DNA from: Gemmatimonadales bacterium
Lineage (GTDB): Bacteria > Gemmatimonadota > Gemmatimonadetes > Gemmatimonadales > GWC2-71-9
Assembly (NCBI GenBank): GCA_019637315.1
Contig: JAHBVU010000007.1
Location: 144,952-208,951, forward strand
DNA length: 64,000 bases
Reading direction: 5' to 3'
Shown here: in pieces, positions 55,992-64,000 of the stretch
Position numbering within the stretch: position 1 is the first letter of the stretch
Layout of the letters: each line of letters begins with the position of its first letter
Position numbers and translations under genes: made by a program
The notes under the pieces: model-generated
What the model was told of the DNA's origin: nothing
Databases searched by the model: none
The model's input: only the letters and a program-made list of their open reading frames with translations

Positions 55992-56516
55992 TCAGCGGCC
56001 CCGAGCACCATAGAGGAAGCGCGCATAGCCAAGCTCGGCCGCATTCTTGGTCAGTTCGATCGTCGCCCAGGCCACGACGTCGCCGAAGGGGCGATCGGGA
56101 AACGGCCACCGCGTCCGTTCCGAAGAGGTGATTTCGCGATCAGACAGCGCTTCGATTCGCTCGCGCCAGGTGCGGTAATGCCGCCCCAGCTGCGCGCGCA
56201 CCTCGTCCGCGCTGCCGGGCCAGCGAACATCCTCCCGGCGAAGCGTTCCGTTCCCGAAGGAGTAATCGAGCACCATTGACCACCAGAACAGCATGTGCCA
56301 CGTGACCCAGCCGGCACTTGGCGGACCGATGTCATACTCTTCGCGCTCCGGCCAGTCCACCGCCCAGCGCCCACCTTCGTCCTGCCGGAGATGCATGCCA
56401 TGTCCGGTCGGATGCCAGAGGCACTCGTCAGTGGTCAGTGTATCGAGGTGGTAGCTCGCAAGCATCCACGCCAGGTCGAGCTGGCGCAGCAGGTAATCTC
56501 GGGGTGTGTGGCTCAT
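55992..56516 (-). CDS. DinB-like four-helix-bundle protein
   Basis: A 174-aa DinB/YfiT-superfamily protein: 'LRQLDLAWMLASYHLDTL' in helix 1, 'GWVTWHMLFWWSMVLDYSFG' around the second metal-binding region and 'WATIELTKNAAELGYARFL' at the end. Of the three usual metal histidines, H in 'SYHLDTL' and 'WHMLFW' are seen, while the last (commonly HxxxH) is replaced by 'LTKNAAELG', so metal binding may be lost. It is distinct from the DinB protein at 24914. Function unknown. Confidence 0.85.
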   Translation of the reverse strand: MSHTPRDYLLRQLDLAWMLASYHLDTLTTDECLWHPTGHGMHLRQDEGGRWAVDWPEREEYDIGPPSAGWVTWHMLFWWSMVLDYSFGNGTLRREDVRWPGSADEVRAQLGRHYRTWRERIEALSDREITSSERTRWPFPDRPFGDVVAWATIELTKNAAELGYARFLYGARGR

Positions 56517-56592
56517 TGCAGCTGCATCCGTTGAAGGGGACCTGCCATGGCCGATCCGAGGCGGGCCGCCGATCGCTGTGGTGAGCCGCGAA

Positions 56593-57960
56593 TCAGCTGG
56601 CGAGAATGTTCCCGGGCGCCATCAGGCCGAGGGGATCCAGTTCACGCTTGATGGCGCGAAGCATCCGCTGCTGAGTCCCGTCGAACTGGAGCGGCAACCA
56701 CTTGGCCTTGATCTTTCCGATACCGTGCTCGGCAGCTACCGTTCCGCCTCCCGCAACGACATCTCGCAAGGTGCGCTCGACGACGGCCTCGATCCGGCTA
56801 ACCTCGGCCGCATCCCTGCCAATGTAATTGCAATGGGGATGGCCATTGCCGGCGTGCCCGAAGATGACCGGCTCCAACACCCCCGCCTCGGCCGCTCGGC
56901 GCCGGACTGTCCTGATCGTATCCGCCAGTTCACGATACGGCACCGCCCAGTCGGTCGAGATCCGCCGTCCGCCCTGCGGGCGGAACGCGGCGGCCCGCTC
57001 GTGCATCTGCGCCGGCACGGCATGACGCAGCCGGCGAGCGACGACCAGCGCGGTATCGCCCTCGAACGCGTTGACCGCGTCGACCAGTGCACCATGCTGC
57101 TCCGCAAGCTCGAGCCAAGCCTCGAGCGGCGGCTCATCCTCCCGCGCCTCCTCGACGTAGGCCACCGCGCCAACGCCCTCGGGCCAGACGGCGTCTCCGC
57201 CGTCGTGGCGCGCGATGGCCGCCGCGCCCTTGTCGAGGAACTCGAGGCAGCGCGGTGCCACGACCGCCGACTCCCTCGCTGCGACGATAAAGGCCAACGC
57301 ATCCTCTTCCGCAGCGAACGGAATCGCAAGGCCAAGTTCCACCGCCGGTCGGGGCAGCAGGGCAAGTTCCGCCGACAGCACCACGCCAAGCGTGCCTTCA
57401 CTCCCCACGAACCAAGAGACGAGATCCTGCAGCGGCGGGTACCCGACCGTGTTCTTTTCGAGCGCCGGGCGGCGCAGTTCCAGCACTTCGCCCGAAGCAA
57501 GCGCAACCGTCACGGCCCGCAGGTGCGCCCCGGTCGCGCCATAGCGCAACGTTCTCGGCCCGGACGCATTACAGGCAATCGCGCCACCGACGGTACACTC
57601 CTGCTCGCTCGTTGGATCTGGCGCGAAGAACAAACCGTGCGGGGCCAGAGCTCGCTGCAGGTCGCCTATCAGAACACCCGACTCGACCCGGGCAATCCGA
57701 GCCGCCGGATCGACGTCGAGGATCCGGTCCATTCGGCGAGTCGAGAGCAGGATCCCCCGATCGGCAATGCTGGACGCGGTCGTGCTCGTCTGACCACCTG
57801 CCGGCGTGACCCAGGTGCGGTCGGCAGTTGCATTGCGCAGCAAGTCAACCACCTCGGCAGCGCTGTCAGGACGCGCCACCGCATCAGGCAGCAGGGTCAG
57901 GCCGGAGGCGTCGGCAGCGTAGCCTTCCCTGACGTCCCGGTCGACGACGAGGTCGGTCAC
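56593..57960 (-). CDS. FAD-linked oxidase (GlcD/D-lactate dehydrogenase-like)
   Basis: A 455-aa flavoprotein of the FAD-binding-4 / FAD-oxidase-C type. FAD domain blocks are 'VTPAGGQTSTT', 'DPTSEQECTVGGAIACNASG' and 'FVGSEGTLGVV'; the C-terminal cap ends with 'AAEHGIGKIKAKWL' and 'DPLGLMAPGNIL'. No iron-sulfur domain is attached. Such enzymes oxidise D-2-hydroxy acids (glycolate, D-lactate, D-2-hydroxyglutarate). Overlap with the serA stop suggests a role tied to SerA, for instance oxidation of D-2-hydroxyglutarate, which SerA can make as a side product (inference). Confidence 0.93.
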   Translation of the reverse strand: MTDLVVDRDVREGYAADASGLTLLPDAVARPDSAAEVVDLLRNATADRTWVTPAGGQTSTTASSIADRGILLSTRRMDRILDVDPAARIARVESGVLIGDLQRALAPHGLFFAPDPTSEQECTVGGAIACNASGPRTLRYGATGAHLRAVTVALASGEVLELRRPALEKNTVGYPPLQDLVSWFVGSEGTLGVVLSAELALLPRPAVELGLAIPFAAEEDALAFIVAARESAVVAPRCLEFLDKGAAAIARHDGGDAVWPEGVGAVAYVEEAREDEPPLEAWLELAEQHGALVDAVNAFEGDTALVVARRLRHAVPAQMHERAAAFRPQGGRRISTDWAVPYRELADTIRTVRRRAAEAGVLEPVIFGHAGNGHPHCNYIGRDAAEVSRIEAVVERTLRDVVAGGGTVAAEHGIGKIKAKWLPLQFDGTQQRMLRAIKRELDPLGLMAPGNILAS

Positions 57961-59567
57961 GTCTCGGTTCGGAACCGGATGACCGAGGCCGACTGCACGT
58001 CCGGCAGCGCAATCAAAGTATCACGCAACCCCGCCCCGCCGGGGCCATCGACAGATATCACGGCCAGCGCCTGCCCGCCCTCCGCCAGACGCGCCTGGTG
58101 GTACTCGGCAATGTTGACGCCGGCATTGCCGAGCGCGGTACCGACGTGACCGATGACGCCAGGCACGTCGCGATTGGTCAGCACGATCAGGGTTTCCCGC
58201 GGTGCTACGTCGACGTGAAACGGCCCGACCTGGGTGAGGCGCATCGGCGCGTCGAGCGGCGCGACACCACCGATCCGCATCTCCTGTCCGTCCGCCACCA
58301 CGACAACCTCGACCGCGCGCGGATGCACCGGTGCGGCATCCTCGGCCAGGCCGAGGGTCATACCCCGCGAGGCGGCCAGGGCGCGCGCATTGATCAGATT
58401 GAGGCGGGATTCGTCGATGATTCCCTGCAGCACACCAAGCGCTGCGGCCGAGAGCAGCGTAGTGCCGGCGGCGCTGAGATCGGCCCCGCGCCGCACGGTA
58501 ATCGAGGCCACCGCACGAGCGCCACGATCGGCCAGCAGCGTCCGCGCCACATCCGCCGCCCGGCGAGCCAACTCGACCACTGGGCGCAACTGAACCCAAT
58601 CGCCTGCAGGCATCGTCACGTTGAGGGACCGGGAAAGGTCCCCGCGCAGCAGCGCGTTCCGAACCCCTTCGCAGGCGTCGACCGCCACGTTCCGCTGCGC
58701 CTCCATGGTCGAGGCGCCGATGTGCGGCGTCAGGACCACCCGGTCCATCACCTGCCAGGGGTGGTGCCCCTGGACCGGCTCGGCCACGAACACATCGAGC
58801 ACCGCCCCGCTCAGCTGACCCTCGGCAATCGCCGTGCGCAGCGCGTCGTCATCGACGATGCCCCCTCGGGCCAGATTCGCGACGATGGCGCCACGACGCA
58901 GGCGAGCAAGCTGCGCTTTGCCGATCAGCCCCGTCGTTTCGGGCGTGAGCGGCGTATGGACCGTCAGGATATCGACCGTCTCGCAGAGTTTGTCGAGCGA
59001 AGGCGCTCGCGTCACCGCCAGGGCCGTGAACCGCTCGTCCGGAATGTAGGGGTCGTAGGCCAGCACCTTCATACCAAAGGCCAGCGCCCGAGTCGCGATC
59101 GCACCGCCGATCCGGCCGAGCCCGACGATCCCCAGGGTGCGACCGTTGAGCTCGCTCCCGAGGAGCGCCGACCGGTCCCAGCGCCCCTCATGCATCGATT
59201 GATTGGCCCGAGTCAGGTGGCGCAGCAGCGTGAGCATCGACCCGAACCACAATTCGGCGACCGCAACCGTATTACCCGCTGGGGCATTGATGACAGCGAT
59301 CCCGAGTTCGGTGGCAACCTCGAGCGCCACGTTGTCGATACCCACGCCCGCGCGACCCACAACCTTGAGGCGGTGGCCGCGACGAAGCAAGGCCTCGGAA
59401 ATCCGGGTGGCGCTCCGGCCGACGATCGCATCGTAGTCCGGGATCCGCTGGAGCAGTTCGTCGGCAGAAAGGGTGGGCAATTCATCGACCTGAAATTCTT
59501 TGACGGCGCGAAGCAGGTCGACCCCGTCGCGATCGACCTCGTCCGTGACTAGGATGCGGAATGGCAT
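57957..59567 (-). CDS. serA: D-3-phosphoglycerate dehydrogenase
   Basis: A 536-aa SerA of the long type. NAD-binding GxGxxG is G149-L-G-R-I-G154; catalytic residues are the Arg in 'NLARGGIVDDDAL', the Glu in 'VFVAEPVQG' and the His in 'LTPHIGAST'. An intervening ASB domain (about 310-455) and a C-terminal ACT domain ('ETLIVLTNRDVPGVIGHVG') follow, allowing serine feedback. It opens serine synthesis from 3-phosphoglycerate. Its stop overlaps the FAD oxidase start by four bases. Confidence 0.95.
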   Translation of the reverse strand: MPFRILVTDEVDRDGVDLLRAVKEFQVDELPTLSADELLQRIPDYDAIVGRSATRISEALLRRGHRLKVVGRAGVGIDNVALEVATELGIAVINAPAGNTVAVAELWFGSMLTLLRHLTRANQSMHEGRWDRSALLGSELNGRTLGIVGLGRIGGAIATRALAFGMKVLAYDPYIPDERFTALAVTRAPSLDKLCETVDILTVHTPLTPETTGLIGKAQLARLRRGAIVANLARGGIVDDDALRTAIAEGQLSGAVLDVFVAEPVQGHHPWQVMDRVVLTPHIGASTMEAQRNVAVDACEGVRNALLRGDLSRSLNVTMPAGDWVQLRPVVELARRAADVARTLLADRGARAVASITVRRGADLSAAGTTLLSAAALGVLQGIIDESRLNLINARALAASRGMTLGLAEDAAPVHPRAVEVVVVADGQEMRIGGVAPLDAPMRLTQVGPFHVDVAPRETLIVLTNRDVPGVIGHVGTALGNAGVNIAEYHQARLAEGGQALAVISVDGPGGAGLRDTLIALPDVQSASVIRFRTET

Positions 59568-59728
59568 GTCCGAAATCTAACCAGAACGAGCCCCCGATCG
59601 CGGCCCGATCCCGAGCGTCCTTCGCCGTGCGCGAACGCCCCCGAAGCCGGCGGAGACCCCGCCCGGAGGGCCTGTCCGAGCTGGACCCTCCCCCACCACG
59701 TGACGTCCGCCCCCGAGGACAGTGACAG

Positions 59729-62062
59729 ATGCGCACCAATCGACAACGCGGCGATCGGTTGCGCTTCGGGTCGATCGCCCTATCTTGCGAAGACCGGAAG
59801 TGCGACACTGGCCATGACCCTGCAGGGAGATGCCTTATTCAACTACTCGCGACCGACCTCGACGGCACCTTCCTCGGCGGCCGGCAGGCCGACCGCCTCG
59901 CCCTCTACCGGGTCTTGCGAAGCCCGGGTGCACCCCGACTCGTCTTCGCGACCGGACGCGGCATCGAGACCATTCTCCCGCTGCTCGCCGATCCGCTGAT
60001 CCCGAAACCAGACTATATCATCGCCGACGTCGGGGCCACGGTCGTCGATGGCACTGACCTTCGCCCGATCACACCCCTGCAGTGGGAAATCGACCGATCC
60101 TGGATTGGTGCGCATGCCGTGCTGGATGCGGTCGGCGCCATCCCGGAACTGGTTCGCCAACCGGTGCCGCAGGAACGCCGGGTGTCGTTCTTCATCGAGG
60201 AGGCGGAGACCGAGGCGCTGGTCCGACAACGCCTTGGCGATCTGCCGGTTGATGTCCTCCGCTCCGCGTCGAAATATCTCGACGTGCTTCCGACCGGCAC
60301 CAACAAAGGGTCCACCCTCCGCCGCCTGATCGACTATCTCGGGATCCCCGACGAGAGCGTATTGGTCGCCGGTGATACCCTCAACGATCTCTCCCTCTAC
60401 CAGCACGGATTCCACGGTGTGGTCGTCGGGCAGGCCGAACCGGCCCTGGTCGCGGCGACCCGATCGCTGCCCCGGGTTCGTCATGCTCGCCTCCCGGGGG
60501 CCGGTGGAATTCTCGAGGTGATGCGGGCGCTGGATCGGAATGCGCGGCTGACGCGGGCCCCGGCGCCTTCCCCGGAGGGCGATGCCCAGCTCGTCGTCGT
60601 GTACCACCGGCTTCCCTTCGAGGAGTACACGGTCGATGGGGCGGTCCGCCGCCGACCGCATGCGTCCCCGAACGGCATCATCCCCACCCTGCTTGGTTGC
60701 TTCCAGGACGGCCGACCCGGCTCGTGGGTCGCCTGGACGACACAGACCTCGGACGGGCCTCGTTCGATCATCCACGAACCCGTCGATGAGTCCCTCTATT
60801 CTGATCTCGTCGTCGCCAAGGTTCCGCTCGAGACCGAGGATGTCGAGCGCTTCTACAAGCGGTTCTCGAAGGAAGCGTTCTGGCCGGTCATCTTCTCCTT
60901 TGTCGATCGCGCCGTCTTCCGAGCGGAAGACTGGGAGCACTTCTGCGAGGTCAATCGCCGCTTTGCCGAAGCAGCTGCGGGCGAAGCCGACGAGGGCGCC
61001 CTGGTCTGGATTCACGATTACAATCTCTGGATGGTCCCCGCGTACCTGCGCCAGCTGCGCCCCGACGTGAAGATCGGGTTCTTTCACCACACGTCGTTCC
61101 CGCCGGCCGACGTCTTCAATGTCATCCCTTGGGCCAGCGAGATCGTGGGCTCACTGGTGCAGTGCGACCATATCGGATTTCATATTCCGCGCTATGCCGC
61201 CAACTTCCTCGACGTGATCCGGTCCCATATGGAGACGGAAATCGTCCAGGTCGAACCCTGCGCACCCAGGTATCGGGTCCACGGCGTCGCGCTGGCCATC
61301 CCGCGAGTGCCACGTCGAGTCCGCGCCGGCGATCGCATTCTCAGTCTCGGTGTCCATCCCGTCGGCATCGATCTGGCCGCGGTCCGGGACATCATTGCGG
61401 ATACCGCTCGAATGGCCCGGATCAACGAGATCCGCGAGCGGTTCCAGAACGTTCGCCTGGTGGTGTCGATCGAGCGACTCGACTACGTCAAAGGGCCGCT
61501 CCAGAAGCTGGAGGCATTCGAGCGACTGCTGGAGCGGCATCCCGAGTATCGGGAAAACGTCTCGCTCGTTTTCGTCACGACCCCGGCTGCGCCCGGCATG
61601 GAAGTGTATGATGAAGTGCGCACCGCCGTGGATGAGATCGTCGGGCGGATCAACGGTCGGTTCGGGACGATCGGCTGGACGCCAATTCACTATTTCTTTC
61701 GATCGCTCCCGTTCGACGAGGCCATCGGCTACGCCGCAGCTGCTGACGTTGCCTGGATCACCCCGCTCCGTGATGGCCTCAACCTGGTTGCCAAGGAGTT
61801 CGTCGTCGCCCAGGATGCCGCTGGCGGCGCCGGCGTGCTGCTGCTCAGCGAGTTCGCCGGCGCCGCCGTCGAACTGCACGGCGCCCTGCTCACCAACCCT
61901 TATGACATCGAAGGGATGACGGCCAGGCTTCAGGATGCGCTCGCCATGCCCGAGCCGGAACGCCGACTTCGCATGCGACGGCTGGCTCGCATCGTCGCCA
62001 GCCATGACGTCGCCGACTGGAGCCGTGAGTTTCTCGACGCCCTGGCGGCCGATCCCGGATAG
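59729..62062 (+). CDS. ggpPS: Probable bifunctional glucosylglycerol-phosphate synthase/phosphatase
   Basis: A 777-aa fusion. N-terminal HAD phosphatase of the sucrose-phosphatase kind (about 38-275): nucleophile motif 'ATDLDGTF' (D43, D45) and 'GDTLND' at 215-220. C-terminal GT20 glycosyltransferase (about 300-775) with '[18 protein letters not shown]' (H453, H454), '[15 protein letters not shown]' and '[15 protein letters not shown]'. The HHT-FP-D-FN-PW block is more like glucosylglycerol-phosphate synthase than trehalose-phosphate synthase, and the phosphatase-first fusion matches known GgpPS proteins; trehalose-6-phosphate synthase remains the alternative. ATG 59729 has GAGGA nine bases upstream, but the first 35 residues look non-homologous. 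Confidence 0.87.
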   Translation: MRTNRQRGDRLRFGSIALSCEDRKCDTGHDPAGRCLIQLLATDLDGTFLGGRQADRLALYRVLRSPGAPRLVFATGRGIETILPLLADPLIPKPDYIIADVGATVVDGTDLRPITPLQWEIDRSWIGAHAVLDAVGAIPELVRQPVPQERRVSFFIEEAETEALVRQRLGDLPVDVLRSASKYLDVLPTGTNKGSTLRRLIDYLGIPDESVLVAGDTLNDLSLYQHGFHGVVVGQAEPALVAATRSLPRVRHARLPGAGGILEVMRALDRNARLTRAPAPSPEGDAQLVVVYHRLPFEEYTVDGAVRRRPHASPNGIIPTLLGCFQDGRPGSWVAWTTQTSDGPRSIIHEPVDESLYSDLVVAKVPLETEDVERFYKRFSKEAFWPVIFSFVDRAVFRAEDWEHFCEVNRRFAEAAAGEADEGALVWIHDYNLWMVPAYLRQLRPDVKIGFFHHTSFPPADVFNVIPWASEIVGSLVQCDHIGFHIPRYAANFLDVIRSHMETEIVQVEPCAPRYRVHGVALAIPRVPRRVRAGDRILSLGVHPVGIDLAAVRDIIADTARMARINEIRERFQNVRLVVSIERLDYVKGPLQKLEAFERLLERHPEYRENVSLVFVTTPAAPGMEVYDEVRTAVDEIVGRINGRFGTIGWTPIHYFFRSLPFDEAIGYAAAADVAWITPLRDGLNLVAKEFVVAQDAAGGAGVLLLSEFAGAAVELHGALLTNPYDIEGMTARLQDALAMPEPERRLRMRRLARIVASHDVADWSREFLDALAADPG

Positions 62063-62064
62063 AC

Positions 62065-63801
62065 GTGCTCCACGGGATCGATTGGGCCGTCATCGCTGGC
62101 TATCTGATGGTCGCACTCGCGATCGGCGTGTGGGCCAGCCGCGGAAGTCGGGCCGGTCGGACCAGCTTCTTCCTCGCCGATCGATCCCTGCCGTGGTGGT
62201 GGGCCGGTCTCTCGATCGCGGCCACCACGTTTGCCGCGGACACGCCCCTCGCCATCAGCGGTATCATCGCCGATCGGGGGCTGTCCGGTAACTGGCTCTG
62301 GCTGTCCTGGATCCTGGTTCACGCCGGTGTCGTCGCGGTCTTCGCCCGACGATGGTGGCGGACCGGGGTGGTGACCGATGCGGAGTTCATCGGGATGCGG
62401 TACAACGACCGTGCCGCCCCCTTGCTACGCACCACGAGGGCAGCCCTCTACGGCGGGCTCTACAACATCATCATCCTGGGCTGGGTTCTGCGAGCCATGG
62501 GCAAGATCGTCGAGCCCCTGGCCCCCTGGGAACGCTGGGCGCCGGGGCTGCTGAGCACCGTCAGCCGGATCCTGCCGGCTGAGAGCGCCGTCGGCGACCC
62601 GGCCTCGCTCCTCACCATTCTGGGCCTGGTGGCGCTGGTCACGACCTACTCGGCGCTGGGCGGCCTGCGCGGCGTGGTCCGAACCGACCTGATCCAGCTC
62701 GGGCTCGGCCTGGCTGGAAGCATCTGGCTCGCCGTCGCGGCCTGGGAAGCGGTCGGCGGCCGCACCGGTCTGCAGGAGGGGCTCGCAAACCTGTACGGCG
62801 ACCGGCGATTCGAGCTGGTGGCACTCTTCCCATCGGCAGGAGGAGGTTGGCTCGGCGCGCTCGAGCTGGGAACGTTCGCCATCGGCAGCTACCTCTTGGT
62901 CCAGGGCTATGCCAACATCCCGGCGGACGGGGGCGGCTATCTGCAGCAGCGCCTCAATGCCACCCGAAGCGAGGGCGATGCCGTCCGGGCCGCCTGGCTC
63001 TTCGTCGGGGTGCAGTACCTGTTGCGCACCTGGCCTTGGTTCGTAGTCGGCCTGGCCGCCCTGGTGCTGATCCCGCTCGACGGATCAACAGCGCAGATCC
63101 CCGGCCCCCTCGCCGACACGGTACGATCGGACCGCGAGGCGGGGTATCCGGCCCTGATGCTGGCACTCCTCCCGCCAGGTGCGCTTGGAATGCTCGTGGT
63201 GTCCCTGCTCGCGGCCTTCATGAGCACGGTCGACACGCATTTCAACTGGGGCGCGTCCTACCTGGTCAACGACGTCGCCCTGCGGATCCGCCCCGATCTG
63301 TCAGAGCGGGTCCAGATTCGGATCGCGCGGCTGGCCGTGATTGGGTTTGCCGGCCTGGCGGTGGCGGTGGCCCTCAACATCGAAACGATCGAACAGGCCT
63401 GGAAATGGGTCGCGGTGCTGGGCGCCGCCCTCGGGGCGCCCACGGTGCTTCGTTGGCTCTGGTGGCGGATGACGGCGCTTGCCGAGCTGGCGGGGGCGGT
63501 CACCGGACTGGCCGTCGGCGCGGCCACCGGAGCCGCAGGAGTCGGCTACGAACGGCAGCTCCTCTGGGTCGCGGCCCTGAGTCTGGCCGCGACCCTGCTG
63601 ACGGTATGCATCGGCCCTCGAAGCGACCGGGCCCATGCCTCGATCTTTGCCGCCCGGATCGAGCCGCCGGGCTGGTGGCCCGACCGCACGCCGATTGAAA
63701 CCGCCCGGAGTCTCGGCCGCGCAGGTGGCGCCACCCTCCTGACGATCGCGGTCGTCGTCCTCGGACTCTGGATCGGGCACCGGCTGCTGTTCGCGCCCTG
63801 A
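62065..63801 (+). CDS. Sodium:solute symporter (SSS) family protein
   Basis: A 578-aa membrane protein with 13 or so helices in the LeuT-like SSS family. Blocks include 'FFLADRSLPWWWAGLSIAAT' with 'FAADTPLAISG' in helices 1-2, 'YSALGGLRGVVRTDLIQ' (the SSS signature) and 'AFMSTVDTHFNWGASYLVND' near helix 8, a region carrying the sodium-site serines/threonines. The GTG start follows the GgpPS-like stop by two bases, so the genes are coupled. An import role for a compatible solute or its precursor is likely from context, but the substrate is not identifiable. Confidence 0.93.
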   Translation: MLHGIDWAVIAGYLMVALAIGVWASRGSRAGRTSFFLADRSLPWWWAGLSIAATTFAADTPLAISGIIADRGLSGNWLWLSWILVHAGVVAVFARRWWRTGVVTDAEFIGMRYNDRAAPLLRTTRAALYGGLYNIIILGWVLRAMGKIVEPLAPWERWAPGLLSTVSRILPAESAVGDPASLLTILGLVALVTTYSALGGLRGVVRTDLIQLGLGLAGSIWLAVAAWEAVGGRTGLQEGLANLYGDRRFELVALFPSAGGGWLGALELGTFAIGSYLLVQGYANIPADGGGYLQQRLNATRSEGDAVRAAWLFVGVQYLLRTWPWFVVGLAALVLIPLDGSTAQIPGPLADTVRSDREAGYPALMLALLPPGALGMLVVSLLAAFMSTVDTHFNWGASYLVNDVALRIRPDLSERVQIRIARLAVIGFAGLAVAVALNIETIEQAWKWVAVLGAALGAPTVLRWLWWRMTALAELAGAVTGLAVGAATGAAGVGYERQLLWVAALSLAATLLTVCIGPRSDRAHASIFAARIEPPGWWPDRTPIETARSLGRAGGATLLTIAVVVLGLWIGHRLLFAP

Positions 63802-63819
63802 CCGCGGGGCGCCTGGCGC

Positions 63820-64000
63820 TTAGCGCAGCGACCGGCCGACGATGGTGGGCACCGAGCCCAGGTGACCCGCCACCGGCGCCACGCCATCGATCCAGAGACG
63901 CACGGTCGATCTGCCATCGGCAAACGGATCTGCTCCGTCCACCACGAGCGTAAAGGCTCGTTCGGCCGTTTCTCCCTGCTTGCGCACCACCCCGGTAATC
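63820..64000 (-). CDS. C-terminal fragment of an unidentified protein, gene cut by window end
   Basis: On the minus strand a frame enters from the window edge and ends at a TAA (63820-63822). It gives about 59 residues ('GVVRKQGETAERAFTLVVDG', then 'STVRLWIDGVAPVAGHLG', ending 'IVGRSLR') with normal amino-acid composition and third-position GC bias, and no competing frame is better. It is convergent with the sodium symporter gene, 18 bases apart. The fragment is too short to assign a family; a beta-rich domain is possible. Confidence 0.6.
   Translation of the reverse strand, partial: ITGVVRKQGETAERAFTLVVDGADPFADGRSTVRLWIDGVAPVAGHLGSVPTIVGRSLR

Overview
The window is a gene-dense (few gaps over 200 bases), very GC-rich bacterial chromosome segment. 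A SusC/SusD pair with a strongly GC-biased code, several secreted 'carboxypeptidase-regulatory plus plug' proteins ending in an aromatic or basic strand, many exported hydrolases and the absence of any phage or IS genes together fit a member of the Gemmatimonadota best. This is inference from gene content; there is no rRNA or other phylogenetic marker here.

Layout. Bases 1-4292 (+): the end of a cbb3 cytochrome oxidase maturation operon (ccoG C-terminus, ccoH, a TauE/SafE-type membrane protein, ccoI, ccoS). 4255-8440: a TetR regulator divergent from an MDR oxidoreductase and an acyl-CoA ligase, with a perfect 15-bp palindrome between them, then an EamA exporter. 8435-15076 (-): a complete nine-gene N-type ATPase operon in the diagnostic order atpD-C-Q-R-B-E-F-A-G. 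15201-18086 (-): a SnoaL-like protein, a KstR2-like TetR regulator and a CocE/NonD hydrolase. 18388-21251 (+): korA-korB 2-oxoacid:ferredoxin oxidoreductase behind a promoter that carries a 13-bp palindrome. 21440-25435: amidohydrolase, YjbQ, rhomboid protease, proline dehydrogenase, DinB. 25826-30394 (+): SusC/SusD. 30515-34497: RF3, a barrel-less plug protein, a 49-aa membrane protein, an Nramp relative. 34570-39928 (+): NADPH-ferredoxin reductase, serine hydrolase, TSUP transporter, M19 dipeptidase, acyltransferase. 39974-43392 (+): a degenerate alpha/beta-hydrolase followed by a large ATPase/TPR regulator with a C-terminal BTAD. 43546-51788: HDOD protein, S9 peptidase, FKBP lipoprotein, YpdA-type reductase, M14 peptidase. 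52084-59567 (-): serA, FAD oxidase, DinB, DUF4412, amidohydrolase and two more barrel-less plug proteins. 59729-63801 (+): a phosphatase/GT20 fusion that looks like glucosylglycerol-phosphate synthase/phosphatase, followed by a sodium:solute symporter. The window closes inside an unidentified minus-strand gene.

How the genes fit together. The inventory suggests an aerobic or microaerobic (cbb3 oxidase) peptide- and amino-acid-using heterotroph: S9, M14, M19 and CocE-type exported hydrolases, SusC/D uptake, proline oxidation, and ferredoxin-linked 2-oxoacid metabolism with an NADPH-ferredoxin reductase 13 kb away. Three separate items point to ion or salt stress: the N-ATPase, the compatible-solute synthase and the sodium symporter. 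The most novel-looking material is (i) three secreted plug-domain proteins without a beta barrel, sharing a two-cysteine core, (ii) the pseudo-hydrolase plus BTAD regulator unit with an 11-bp-phased direct repeat, and (iii) two clean palindromic operators. Start sites were chosen by hand from ribosome binding sites, gene overlaps and family N-termini; where these conflict it is stated.
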